This document shows positions 54,949 through 63,684 of a DNA stretch of 64,000 nt, in pieces (positions within the stretch are counted from its first letter, which is position 1; every line of letters starts with the position of its first letter). A program made the position numbers and the translations under genes. Below the pieces are notes generated by a model. It did not search any database. It was given only the letters and a program-made list of their open reading frames with translations, and was not told the DNA's origin. Source of the DNA: Micromonospora parva (lineage in GTDB: Bacteria; Actinomycetota; Actinomycetes; Mycobacteriales; Micromonosporaceae). The DNA lies in the NCBI RefSeq assembly GCF_000718515.1, contig NZ_JNZS01000016.1, positions 1 to 64,000 on the forward strand, read 5' to 3'.

Positions 54949-57489
54949 GTGCTCTCCGACGTAACCCTCGATCTGCCGGTCCGTCCGGTGCTGCCGGCGC
55001 TGGTCGCGGCACTGGACGAGGCCGGCGCCGGCGTGCTGGTGGCCCCACCGGGCACCGGCAAGACCACCCTCGCGCCGCTGGCGGTGGCCGACCGGGTGAC
55101 CGGTCGGGTGGTGATCGCCCAGCCCCGCCGGGTGGCGGCGCGGGCCGCTGCCCGGCGGATGGCCGAGCTGCTCGGCGAACGGGTCGGTGAGCGGGTCGGC
55201 TACGCGGTACGCGGCGAACGCCGGGTCGGCCCGGCCACCCGGATCGAGGTGGTCACCACCGGCCTGCTGGTCCGCCGGCTGCACCACGATCCGGAGTTGC
55301 CCGGCACGGGTGCCGTGCTGCTCGACGAGTGCCACGAACGCCAACTCGACGCCGACCTCGCGCTGGCCTTCACCGTGGAGGCGCGCGCCACCCTCCGGCC
55401 GGATCTGTGGCTGCTGGCGATGTCGGCGACCCCGGACACCGACCGGTTCGCCGCGCTGCTGGGCGGGTCCACCCCGGCCCCGGTGGTCCGCGCCGACTCA
55501 GCATTGCATCCGGTGCAGCGGGTCTGGGCGCCCCCGGCCCGCCCGATCGCCGCGCCCGGGGCCGGGCCGGTGGACCGGGCCCTGCTCGACCACGTCGCCG
55601 CCACCGTCCGGCGGGCGCTGCGCGAGCACGACGGCGACGTGCTGGTCTTCCTGCCCGGGGCCGGCGAGATCGCGGCGGTCACCGGCCGACTGACCGACCT
55701 GCGGGACACTGTCGCGCTCCTGCCCCTGCACGGCCGTCAACGCGGCGCCGAGCAGGACGCCGCCCTGCGCCGCGCGGACCGACGGCGGGTCGTCCTGGCC
55801 ACCGCGTTGGCCGAGACCAGTCTGACCGTCCCGGGCGTGCGGATCGTGGTGGACGCCGGGCTCTCCCGGGTGCCCCGGATCGACCTGGCCCGTGGGTTGG
55901 GCGCGCTGGTCACCGTGCCGGTCTCCCGGGCCGCCGCCACCCAACGGGCCGGCCGGGCCGGCCGGGAGGCCCCCGGGTACGTCTACCGCTGCTGGTCGGC
56001 GGCGACCCACGAGCGGCTGCCCGCCCGCGCCGAACCGGAGATCGCCACCGCCGACCTGACCGGTTTCGCGCTGGAGCTGGCCGCCTGGGGCCGACCGGAC
56101 GGCGTCGGGCTCGCGCTGCCCGACGCGCCGCCGGCCGCCGCGATGACTGTCGCCCGGGACACCCTGCGGACCCTGGGCGCCGTCGACACCGACGGTCGGA
56201 TCACGGCACGGGGGCGGTCGATCGCCGCCGCCGGGGCGCATCCGCGGCTGGCCCGGGCGCTGCTCGACGGTGCCGACCGGGTCGGCGCCGACCGGGCCGC
56301 CGAGGTGGTGGCGGTGCTCGCCGAGGAGAGCGCGGCCGGCCCCGGTGACGATCTGGTCGCCGGTTGGCGTCGGCTGCGCACCGGCGTGGACGCGGGCGCG
56401 ACGGCCCGCTGGCGTGCCGAGGTACGCCGGCTGCGCGCCGCGCTGCCGACCGGTGCCCCGGCGGCGGGTCGCGTCGACGCCACCGGCCACCGCGGCGCGG
56501 GTGGGCTGAGCGACGATCTCGCCGCCGGGCTGCTCGTTGGTCTGGCGTACCCGGAACGGTTGGCCCGGGTGCGGCGGCCGGGCGGTTCGGCGTACCTGAT
56601 GACGGGCGGGACCGCCGCGGAGCTGGCCGCCGGCTCGGGGCTGACCGGGTCCGACTGGCTGGCGGTCGCGGTCGCGGACCGCACCCCCGGCGCGCCGTCG
56701 GCCCGCGTCCGCCGGGCCTGCCCGGTGGACGAGGCGACGGCCCGGGAGGCGGCCGGCCCGCTGCTGCGCACCGACCGTGAGGTCGGCTGGTTCGACGGGG
56801 ACGTGGTGGCCCGGGAGGTGACCCGGCTGGGCGCGATCGAGCTGGTCCAGAAACGGCTGGACCGGCCGGACCGGGCGGAGGTGGCCGCCGCGCTGCTCGC
56901 CGGCCTACGTCAGGACGGCCTCGGGCTGCTGCAGTGGACGCCGGCGGCGCGGGCGCTGCGGGAGCGGCTCGCGTTCCTGCGGCACCACCTGGGTGATCCG
57001 TGGCCGGAGGTCGACGACACCTCGCTGCTCGACGCCGCGCCGAGCTGGCTGGGCCCGGAGCTGGCCGCCGCGCGACGCCGGGCCGACCTGGCCCGGGTGG
57101 ACGTGCCGTCGGCGCTGCGCCGGCTGCTGCCCTGGGCGCAGGCCGCCCGCCTGGACGAGCTGGCCCCGGAGCGGATCGACGTCCCCAGCGGCTCCCGGAT
57201 CCGGCTGGACTACGGCGACCCGGCCGCGCCGGTGCTCGCCGTGAAACTGCAGGAGACGTTCGGCTGGCCGGCGGCCCCCCGCATCGCCGACGGTCGGGTG
57301 CCGGTGCTGCTGCACCTGCTCTCCCCCGCCGGCCGGCCGGTGGCGGTCACCGCCGATCTGGCGTCGTTCTGGCGCACCGGCTACCCGCAGGTCCGCTCGG
57401 AGCTGCGCGGGCGCTATCCCCGGCACCCGTGGCCGGAGGACCCGGCCACGGCGACGCCCACCCGGCACGCCACGCCACGTCGACGCTGA
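54949..57489 (+). CDS. hrpB: ATP-dependent RNA helicase HrpB
   Basis: 846 aa from the GTG at 54949; a GTG at 54934 is an alternative. DEAH-box superfamily 2 helicase: APPGTGKTTLAPLAVADR (Walker A, about 31-48), VVIAQPRRVAARAAA, LLDECHERQLDADLAL (DECH), AMSATPDTDRFAAL, and QRAGRAGREAPG (motif VI). The HrpB-specific C-terminal domain ends with LAVKLQETFGWPAAPRIADG. The family is widespread in bacteria; mRNA processing is its best-supported role, and it is usually non-essential. Confidence 0.92.
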   Translation: MLSDVTLDLPVRPVLPALVAALDEAGAGVLVAPPGTGKTTLAPLAVADRVTGRVVIAQPRRVAARAAARRMAELLGERVGERVGYAVRGERRVGPATRIEVVTTGLLVRRLHHDPELPGTGAVLLDECHERQLDADLALAFTVEARATLRPDLWLLAMSATPDTDRFAALLGGSTPAPVVRADSALHPVQRVWAPPARPIAAPGAGPVDRALLDHVAATVRRALREHDGDVLVFLPGAGEIAAVTGRLTDLRDTVALLPLHGRQRGAEQDAALRRADRRRVVLATALAETSLTVPGVRIVVDAGLSRVPRIDLARGLGALVTVPVSRAAATQRAGRAGREAPGYVYRCWSAATHERLPARAEPEIATADLTGFALELAAWGRPDGVGLALPDAPPAAAMTVARDTLRTLGAVDTDGRITARGRSIAAAGAHPRLARALLDGADRVGADRAAEVVAVLAEESAAGPGDDLVAGWRRLRTGVDAGATARWRAEVRRLRAALPTGAPAAGRVDATGHRGAGGLSDDLAAGLLVGLAYPERLARVRRPGGSAYLMTGGTAAELAAGSGLTGSDWLAVAVADRTPGAPSARVRRACPVDEATAREAAGPLLRTDREVGWFDGDVVAREVTRLGAIELVQKRLDRPDRAEVAAALLAGLRQDGLGLLQWTPAARALRERLAFLRHHLGDPWPEVDDTSLLDAAPSWLGPELAAARRRADLARVDVPSALRRLLPWAQAARLDELAPERIDVPSGSRIRLDYGDPAAPVLAVKLQETFGWPAAPRIADGRVPVLLHLLSPAGRPVAVTADLASFWRTGYPQVRSELRGRYPRHPWPEDPATATPTRHATPRRR

Positions 57490-57497
57490 GCGCCGGC

Positions 57498-58223
57498 CTA
57501 CTCCTCGACCACGTCGGCCACCACGACGGTGACGTTGTCCGGCGCGCCGGCGTGCAGGGCCAGGTCGATCAGTTTGCTGGCGCAGGCGCCCCGGTCCGGA
57601 TAGCCGCCGAGCACCTCGGTGAGGGTGTCCGGGCGGACCACGTTGGAGAGGCCGTCGCTGCACAACAGCCACCGGTCGCCGGCCCGGGGCACCATCGTCG
57701 CGTACGACGGGGAGACCTCGTCACCCTGCAGGGCCTGGGTGACCACGGCGCGGCGCGGGTGGCTGCTGGCCTGGTCGGCGGTGATCACACCCTGGTCCAC
57801 CAGCATCTGGACGAACGTGTCGTCCCGGGTCACCTGCTTGAGCACGCCCTCACGGAACAGGTAGGCGCGGGAGTCGCCGACGTGCGCGAGGGCCAGGCAG
57901 CTGCCGGTACGGGCGAAGAGCAGGGCGGTCAGCGTGGTGCCCATGCCCTGGCGCTCAGGATCCTCGGCGACCGCCTGCCGGATCCGGGAGGTGGCCAGCG
58001 CGATGCCGCCTTCCAGCGCGGCCACCAGGGCGTCCTCGGGTGTCTCGACGTCCAGCGGGGCGACCGCGTCGATGGTGAGGGCGCTGGCCAGGTCGCCGGC
58101 GGCCATCCCGCCCATGCCGTCGGCGACGGCGACGAGCCAGGTGCCGGCGTGCAGGGCGTCCTGGTTTCCGCTGCGGATCAGCCCACGGTCGCTCGTTCCT
58201 ACGGAACGCAGCTTCAGGGTCAT
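57498..58223 (-). CDS. PP2C-family Ser/Thr protein phosphatase
   Basis: 241 aa. PP2C motifs in order: SGNQDALHAGTWLVAVADGM with GGMAAG (metal-binding Asp residues, about 18-43), MGTTLTALLFARTG, AHVGDSRAYLFREG, and LLCSDGLSN with APDNVTVVVADV at the end. The size and simple layout match PstP/PrpC-like phosphatases that reverse Ser/Thr kinase signalling. The kinase gene is not in this window. Confidence 0.92.
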   Translation of the reverse strand: MTLKLRSVGTSDRGLIRSGNQDALHAGTWLVAVADGMGGMAAGDLASALTIDAVAPLDVETPEDALVAALEGGIALATSRIRQAVAEDPERQGMGTTLTALLFARTGSCLALAHVGDSRAYLFREGVLKQVTRDDTFVQMLVDQGVITADQASSHPRRAVVTQALQGDEVSPSYATMVPRAGDRWLLCSDGLSNVVRPDTLTEVLGGYPDRGACASKLIDLALHAGAPDNVTVVVADVVEE

Positions 58224-58381
58224 GGGAGGCAGCCTGCCAGGCGAAGGGCGCAGTTGTCTCTAGGAGATCAGGACGACGGCGCGTGGCGCGGCCAATCTCA
58301 CGTTCGGGTGGCGGCGCGTCGCGGAGCACCCGCCGGGGTGACCGCCCTCGTCGCACGCCGGAACCCATCCAATCAGATCAA

Positions 58382-58410
58382 TTGACATGAGGTACCGACG
58401 CTGGAAACAT
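58382..58410 (+). promoter_or_regulatory. Promoter of the GH9 cellulase gene
   Basis: TTGACA (58382-58387), 17 bases, AAACAT (58405-58410). The perfect -35 with a moderate -10 would start transcription near 58417, just before the CebR-type operator. Confidence 0.5.
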
Positions 58411-58422
58411 CGAGCCGACAAC

Positions 58423-58436
58423 TGGGAGCGCTCCCA
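58423..58436. promoter_or_regulatory. CebR-type operator
   Basis: The perfect 14-bp palindrome TGGGAGCGCTCCCA is exactly the CebR site known from streptomycetes, where the cellobiose-responsive LacI-type repressor binds it. It lies just downstream of the predicted transcription start and 60 bases before the cellulase gene, an effective roadblock position. CebR itself is not in this window. Confidence 0.9.
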
Positions 58437-58496
58437 GAATTCGTCGCCCCACAGTGCCACCACCACGTCCCACTTCCCGTCCCGGAAGGACTCCCC

Positions 58497-61106
58497 GTGA
58501 CGCCATCCCGACGCCGCCTCCTGTTGGCTGCGGCGACCACTCTGGCCCTCACCGGCGCGGGCGCCGGCGCGGCCCACGCCGACCCACCACCGGACGCCCC
58601 CGAGCAGATCGACAACGGCGACTTCAGCGCCGGGGTGAGCCCCTGGTTCTCCTTCGGCACCGGCCCGCTGGCGGTCACCGACGGCCGGCTCTGCACCACC
58701 GTGGCGGGCGGGCTGGCCAACCCGTGGGACGCCGGCATCGGCCAGGACGGCGTACCGCTGATCGCCGGCGCCGAATACACCCTCGGCTTCGATGTCTCCG
58801 CCACCCCCGGCGCCGCGGTCAAGGCCGTGTTGCAGCTCGGCAGCGCCCCCTACACCACGTACGCGGCGGTGGACGCCACGGCGACCGGCACCGCCCAGCG
58901 GGTCGAGCAGACCTTCACCGTCCCGGACACCAACCCCAACGCCCAACTGATCTTCCAGGTCGGCGGTGCCGCCCAGGCGCAGACCATCTGCCTGGACGAC
59001 GTCTCGCTGCGCGGCGGCGAGCCGCCCGAGCCGTACGTGCCGGACACCGGGCCACGGGTGCGCGTCAACCAGGTCGGCTACCTGCCGGGCGGCCCGAAGA
59101 ACGCCACAGTCGTCACCGAGGCCACCGAAGCGCTGCCCTGGCAGCTGCGCAGCGCCGCCGGCGCCGTCGTGGCCAGTGGCACCACCACCGCTCGCGGTGT
59201 CGACGCCGCCTCCGGGCAGAACGTGCACACCGTCGACTTCTCCAGCTACCGCACCCCGGGCACCGGGCTCACGCTCACCGTGGACGGCGAGACCAGCCAC
59301 CCGTTCGACGTCTCCGGCGCCCTCTACGACCAGCTGCGCTCCGACTCGTTGCAGTTCTTCTACGCCCAGCGCAGCGGCATCGCCATCGACGGCGACCTGA
59401 TCGGCGACGAGTACGCCCGACCCGCCGGCCACCTCGGCGTCGCACCCAACCAGGGCGACACCAACGTGCCCTGCCAGCCGGGGGTCTGCGACTACTCGCT
59501 GGACGTGCGCGGCGGCTGGTACGACGCCGGCGACCACGGCAAGTACGTGGTCAACGGCGGCATCGCCACCTACCAGCTGTTGAACACCTTCGAGCGGACC
59601 AAGACGGCGGCCACCGCCAACGGCGGCGCCGAACTCGCCGACGGCACGCTGCGGGTGCCCGAGCGCGACAACGGGGTGCCGGACATCCTCGACGAGGCCC
59701 GCTGGGAGCTGGAGTTCCTGCTGCGCATGCAGGTGCCCGCCGGCAAGCCGCTCGCCGGCATGGTCCACCACAAGATCCACGACCAGAACTGGACCGGGCT
59801 GCCGCTCGCCCCGCAGGACGACCCGCAGCCGCGCGAGCTGCACGCACCGTCGACGGCGGCCACCCTCAACCTCGCCGCCACCGCCGCCCAGTGCGCCCGG
59901 CTCTTCGCCCCGTACGACGCGACCTTCGCGGCCCGCTGCGACACCGCCGCGAAGACGGCCTACGCCGCCGCCAAGGCCCACCCCGCGGTGTACGCCAGCC
60001 CGACCGACGGCACCGGCGGCGGCGCGTACGACGACAGCAACGTCACCGACGAGTTCTACTGGGCGGCGGCCGAGCTGTATCTGACCACCGGCGCGCAGAC
60101 CTACCTGGCCGACCTGACCGCCTCACCGCACCACACCGGCAACGTGTTCGACCCGCGGGGCTTCGGCTGGCAGAGCGTCGCCGCGCTGGGCCGCCTCGAC
60201 CTGGCCACCGTGCCGAACGGGCTGCCCGCCGCCGATCTGGCCCGGGTCCGCGCGTCGGTCACGGCCGCGGCCGACACGTACCTGGCCGAGCTGCGCCGCC
60301 AGGCGTACGGGCTGCCGATGCCCGGTGACGCCAACAGCTACTTCTGGGGCGGCAACAGCAACGTCATCAACAACGCCGTGGTGCTGGCCACCGCGTTCGA
60401 CCTGACCCGCAACGCCGCCTACCGCGACGGTGCCGTGCAGGCGATGGACTACATCCTCGGTCGCAACGCCCTGAACATCTCCTACGTCACCGGGTGGGGC
60501 GAGCACGCCGCGGAGAACCAGCACAGTCGGATCTTCGGCCACCAGCTCGACCCGAGCCTGCCCCGACCGCCGGCCGGTTCCCTCGCCGGTGGCCCGAACG
60601 CGGCCCTCCAGGACCCGTTCGTGGCGCAGTTGCTGGCTGGCTGTGAGCCGATGTTCTGCTACGTCGACGACATCAACTCGTACTCGACCAACGAGGTGGC
60701 GATCAACTGGAACTCGGCGCTGACCTGGATCGCCTCGTTCCTGGCCGACCAGGGTGACGCCGGCGCGGTACCGGCCACCACCTGCTCGGTGGCGTACACC
60801 AACTACGGCGCCTGGCAGGGCGGCACCGGGTTCACCGCCCAGCTGACCATCCGCAACACCGGGTCCACCGTCGTCAACGGCTGGAACGTGCGCTTCGCGT
60901 TCACCGGCAGTCAGCGGGTCCGCGAGGCGTGGCTGGCGAAGGTCACCCAGTCCGGCGCGACGGTGACCGCGCGCAACGAGTCGCACAACGCCAAGATCGC
61001 GCCTGGCGGCTCGGTGATGTTCGGCTTCAATGCGACGACCAGCGGCGGCGCCAACCCGAGCCCTGGCCTGATCACCGTCAACGGCGCGGCCTGCTCGCTG
61101 ACCTGA
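58497..61106 (+). CDS. Secreted GH9 cellulase with CBM4/9 and CBM2
   Basis: 869 aa from the GTG at 58497 (GGAAGGA upstream). Signal peptide 1-28 (AHA before DPP); the [10 protein letters not shown] start allows Tat or Sec export. Then a CBM4/9-type module (about 35-175, [20 protein letters not shown]), an Ig-like CelD_N domain (about 185-280), and the GH9 catalytic domain (about 290-755) with [11 protein letters not shown] (Asp343/Asp346) and [11 protein letters not shown] with the acid Glu near 733. A C-terminal CBM2 follows (about 760-869, ending AACSLT). It cleaves beta-1,4-glucan, probably as an endoglucanase or processive enzyme. A CebR operator regulates it. Confidence 0.93.
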   Translation: MTPSRRRLLLAAATTLALTGAGAGAAHADPPPDAPEQIDNGDFSAGVSPWFSFGTGPLAVTDGRLCTTVAGGLANPWDAGIGQDGVPLIAGAEYTLGFDVSATPGAAVKAVLQLGSAPYTTYAAVDATATGTAQRVEQTFTVPDTNPNAQLIFQVGGAAQAQTICLDDVSLRGGEPPEPYVPDTGPRVRVNQVGYLPGGPKNATVVTEATEALPWQLRSAAGAVVASGTTTARGVDAASGQNVHTVDFSSYRTPGTGLTLTVDGETSHPFDVSGALYDQLRSDSLQFFYAQRSGIAIDGDLIGDEYARPAGHLGVAPNQGDTNVPCQPGVCDYSLDVRGGWYDAGDHGKYVVNGGIATYQLLNTFERTKTAATANGGAELADGTLRVPERDNGVPDILDEARWELEFLLRMQVPAGKPLAGMVHHKIHDQNWTGLPLAPQDDPQPRELHAPSTAATLNLAATAAQCARLFAPYDATFAARCDTAAKTAYAAAKAHPAVYASPTDGTGGGAYDDSNVTDEFYWAAAELYLTTGAQTYLADLTASPHHTGNVFDPRGFGWQSVAALGRLDLATVPNGLPAADLARVRASVTAAADTYLAELRRQAYGLPMPGDANSYFWGGNSNVINNAVVLATAFDLTRNAAYRDGAVQAMDYILGRNALNISYVTGWGEHAAENQHSRIFGHQLDPSLPRPPAGSLAGGPNAALQDPFVAQLLAGCEPMFCYVDDINSYSTNEVAINWNSALTWIASFLADQGDAGAVPATTCSVAYTNYGAWQGGTGFTAQLTIRNTGSTVVNGWNVRFAFTGSQRVREAWLAKVTQSGATVTARNESHNAKIAPGGSVMFGFNATTSGGANPSPGLITVNGAACSLT

Positions 61107-61109
61107 TCC

Positions 61110-61150
61110 CCGTCCTGGTGGCCGCCCGGGGAAGGCGGCCACCAGGACGG
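61110..61150. terminator. 17-bp hairpin terminator
   Basis: Arms 61110-61126 and 61134-61150 are perfectly complementary over 17 bp around a 7-base loop, 4 bases after the cellulase stop and 22 bases beyond the convergent HAD gene. Confidence 0.85.
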
Positions 61151-61171
61151 CACGAACACGCGGTCGGCGGG

Positions 61172-61828
61172 TCAACCGCCGGCCGCGTTGTGCGTCGCGA
61201 CGAGGCTCGGCAACTCGACAAGCGAGTCGATCCGGAACAGGCACCGCTCGGCCACCTCGGAGGGGTCGAGGATGTACCCCCACGGACCCCGCCGGATCAG
61301 GCACGCCTTCATGCCAACCTCCAGGGCCGGGCGGACGTCGTTGTCGGGTCGGTCCCCGACGTACAGGATCGACGACGCGACCCCGCCGCCCGCGTCGACG
61401 ACCCGCTCGAAGAACGCCGGTGCCGGCTTCGCCACGCCCCACCCGTGCGACGTGCCGATCACGTCCACGGGAAGGTCGAGATCGCGCAGGGTCGCCTCCG
61501 CGTGAGCCGGCTGGTTGCCGGCCAGGCCCACGAACAGGCCCTGGTCCTTCAAGGACGTCAGGCACCCACGCGCGTCCGGGTACAGGTCCTCCTCGGCGAA
61601 CGACTCCGGCCGGCCGGCGGCCTCCCGACGGGCCAGCTCGGTGGTGAGATCGAAGTCGGGCCGGAAGACCCGGAACACCTCCTGATAGTCCAGACCCCTG
61701 GCGATCACCGTGCCGAAGACCGCCGAGAACGTGTGCCGGGGCACGCCGAGCCAGTCGGCCCAGTCGGCGAACTCGCGGGACTCGTCGAGAATGGTGCCGC
61801 CCACATCGAAGAAGACCGTGCTGATCAT
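61172..61828 (-). CDS. HAD-superfamily hydrolase
   Basis: 218 aa from the ATG at 61828. Motifs: FFDVGGTILDESREFADW (motif I, second Asp replaced by Gly as in several HAD-IA members), GLAGNQPAHAEATL (motif II region), GVAKPAPAFFERVV (motif III Lys), and ILYVGDRPDNDVRPALEVGM (motif IV). DVGGT is typical of the subfamily with altered second Asp; phosphatase activity is likely but not certain. Substrate unknown. Confidence 0.82.
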   Translation of the reverse strand: MISTVFFDVGGTILDESREFADWADWLGVPRHTFSAVFGTVIARGLDYQEVFRVFRPDFDLTTELARREAAGRPESFAEEDLYPDARGCLTSLKDQGLFVGLAGNQPAHAEATLRDLDLPVDVIGTSHGWGVAKPAPAFFERVVDAGGGVASSILYVGDRPDNDVRPALEVGMKACLIRRGPWGYILDPSEVAERCLFRIDSLVELPSLVATHNAAGG

Positions 61829-61862
61829 GTTTGTCCCCGTTCCTCGTCGCGGTCGCTGAGGG

Positions 61863-61889
61863 CGCTGCCGCTGTCGCTGTCGCTGTCGC
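61863..61889. repeat. CGCTGT hexamer run
   Basis: About four imperfect copies of a CGCTGT/CGCTGC hexamer in the gap upstream of the HAD gene. Such a short run is prone to slippage; it holds no gene I can support. Confidence 0.5.
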
Positions 61890-62037
61890 GCGGTCGCGGT
61901 GTCGCTGGAGCCTAGGTGGGGTTGCCGGCACTCGGTGACCCTCTCGGCGGCGCTGTCGAGCTGATGACGTGGATGAATCACCGGACCGGCGGCAAAACCG
62001 GTGGAGCGGTAGGGCGGCGTCAGCCACTGTGAGGCCC

Positions 62038-62952
62038 ATGGATGGCGACGAACTGGCCGGTGCGGAGCGTCGGGTGTGGGCGGCGATGCCGGCAGGGACG
62101 CGGGCCGCGCTGGCCGGACTGTCCGGGGCGGACCTGCGGACTCTGCTGTTGGCGGTGGCCCGCGACCGGGCGGCGGCGGTACGCCCGTCGGAGGTGGTAC
62201 GCCGCTGGCGCGAGGACCGTTTCGTCCGCCCGTCCGGCGCGGATCCCCGCGTCCTCGCTCGGCTGGAGGCCCGGATGTGGCAGCTGCTGCCCGCCGACGT
62301 CTCCGGTGTGGAGCTGTCGCCGGTCGTACCGGTCGGCACCTGCTCGGCGGTCGCCCGGGGCGGCCAGAACAGGATCGTCACCACGATGCGCGCCAGCGAG
62401 GTGCTGAGCGACCCCACCAACGCCCTCGCGGTCGAGGCCGCGGTGCGTCGCCGTCGGCAGAGCGAGGTGCACCTGGCCGCCGTCCACCGGGTGCTGCGGG
62501 CGCAGGACTTCGGCGCCGGGACGTCGGCGCACTTCCGGCTCTTCGCCCTGGTGTCCAGCGCCCGGGACACCGGCTCGGGCGACACCCAGGCCCGACTGCT
62601 GACCCGCCACCTCACCTACTGGCGGACCGTTCTCGCCGAGCTGGCACCGGACGCCGCACCGCAGCTGCACGTCACGACCTTCGACGACGACGTCGTCCGG
62701 GAACGGCTGGCCGACACCGTCCGACCAGCACTCGACGGGGGTGGCGTGCCGCTCGTTGACGAGCCGGAACGCACCCGCGCTCGCGGCTACTACACCGGTT
62801 GCGCCCTTCGGATCACCCTCCTCGGCGGCGACCTGGAGATCGGCGACGGCGGCCTCACCGACTGGACCGCCCGGCTCAACGGCGACGCGAAGGAACGCTG
62901 CCTCGTCTCCTGCCTCGCCACGGAACGGCTGGCGGACCACGTTGTCCCGTGA
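62038..62952 (+). CDS. Unknown protein with class II tRNA-synthetase-like motif
   Basis: 304 aa from the ATG at 62038 (GAGG close upstream). Helical N-terminus, then VPVGTCSAVARGGQNRIVTT (about 98-117), SDPTNALAVEAAVRRRR, SAHFRLFALVSSARDTG (about 163-179), and TRARGYYTGCALRITLLGGD (about 246-265), followed by IGDGGLTDWTARLNGDAKER. RGYYTG with the following strand resembles the HisA-type substrate motif of histidyl-tRNA synthetase/HisZ (YYTG). No complete synthetase core or anticodon domain is present. Function unknown. It could bind histidine or a nucleotide, as an inference only. Confidence 0.7.
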   Translation: MDGDELAGAERRVWAAMPAGTRAALAGLSGADLRTLLLAVARDRAAAVRPSEVVRRWREDRFVRPSGADPRVLARLEARMWQLLPADVSGVELSPVVPVGTCSAVARGGQNRIVTTMRASEVLSDPTNALAVEAAVRRRRQSEVHLAAVHRVLRAQDFGAGTSAHFRLFALVSSARDTGSGDTQARLLTRHLTYWRTVLAELAPDAAPQLHVTTFDDDVVRERLADTVRPALDGGGVPLVDEPERTRARGYYTGCALRITLLGGDLEIGDGGLTDWTARLNGDAKERCLVSCLATERLADHVVP

Positions 62953-63229
62953 GACGGGCTTGCATCGGACGCTGGACTGGACCTTCGAAACCTCCGGCAG
63001 CACACTGCGGCCGGCACAAAACTGTCGTACGCCTGTTCTATTTTCGGTCCATGGTGGAGAAGTTGGCGCAGCCTGTCGATGTCAGGTCGGGTGCATGGTT
63101 CGTCAGTTCCGATCAGGCAGCCGCGTAGGACGGCCGCCACCGCTCACGGGAGCCAGATGTTCTGGCTACGGACGTGACGGGCGCCGCGCTGTGCGGGGCA
63201 TCGGGGTGCACGTGACGGTTCTAGGGTCG
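62953..63229. other. 277-base gap with a LexA-box-like site
   Basis: No convincing gene. TCGTAC-GCCT-GTTCTA at 63025-63040 matches the actinobacterial SOS box TCGAAC-N4-GTTCGA at 10 of 12 positions. A 25-aa frame from 63051 has no ribosome site. A TAGGGT box lies at 63222-63227 near the start of the next small gene. Confidence 0.35.
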
Positions 63230-63451
63230 GTGGATGGGCACCTCCGCGGGATTCCGCGGCCGCTGGCGGTCGTTGTCGCCGCTGCCGCCGCCTGGTCGGC
63301 TGCACACCCTGTCGGTCCGATCGGTTGGTCGGTCCTGGCCGGGCTGCTCGCGGTCACCGGGCTGGTCGTGCCGCCGCTGACCCGACGGGCCCTGACGAAC
63401 CGCGCCGAGCCGCTTCCGGCCAGCGCTCAGCCGATCTCCTCGTCGACGTAG
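63230..63451 (+). CDS. Small two-helix membrane protein
   Basis: 73 aa from the GTG at 63230. Two hydrophobic helices (PLAVVVAAAAAWSAAHPV and GWSVLAGLLAVTGLVVPPL) and a polar C-terminus. Hydrophobicity makes the frame credible, but the start is not secure: GTGs at 63207 and 63213 or the ATG at 63094 are in the same frame, and an ATG at 63234 in another frame better fits the TAGGGT box. It overlaps the convergent UBP gene by 25 bases. Confidence 0.45.
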   Translation: MDGHLRGIPRPLAVVVAAAAAWSAAHPVGPIGWSVLAGLLAVTGLVVPPLTRRALTNRAEPLPASAQPISSST

Positions 63452-63684
63452 CACCACCGCCAGGCCTCGCCCGGCTGCGCCGAGCGGATCAGCGGGTGGC
63501 CGGTGGACGCGAAATGCTTGCTCGCGTGCTGATTGGGCGACGAGTCACAGCAGCCGACCTGCCCGCAGCTGAGGCAGGTGCGCAGGTGCACCCAGTAGGT
63601 GTCGCCGATGGCGACGCAGTCGGCGCACTCGTCGGGGGTGCGTGGTTCGGCGGCACCGGCCTCGGTCAGGTGCTGACAGCTCAC
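63427..63684 (-). CDS. UBP-type zinc-finger protein
   Basis: 85 aa from the GTG at 63684, overlapping the upstream stop (GTGA). The ZnF-UBP layout is intact: Cys3 and His5 near the start, CADC (about 20-23), CLSCGQVGCC (about 37-46), then HASKHFASTGHPL and WRWCYVDEE. In eukaryotes the fold binds the ubiquitin tail; in actinobacteria, which lack classical ubiquitin, it is often found attached to or next to Na+/H+ antiporters, as here. The ligand is unknown. Confidence 0.9.
   Translation of the reverse strand: MSCQHLTEAGAAEPRTPDECADCVAIGDTYWVHLRTCLSCGQVGCCDSSPNQHASKHFASTGHPLIRSAQPGEAWRWCYVDEEIG

Noticed and set aside
63234..63380. 48-codon frame from the ATG at 63234, well placed behind TAGGGT
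   Set aside because: Ser/Arg/Pro-rich translation without structure; the overlapping GTG frame gives a clean two-helix membrane protein. The start problem remains open.
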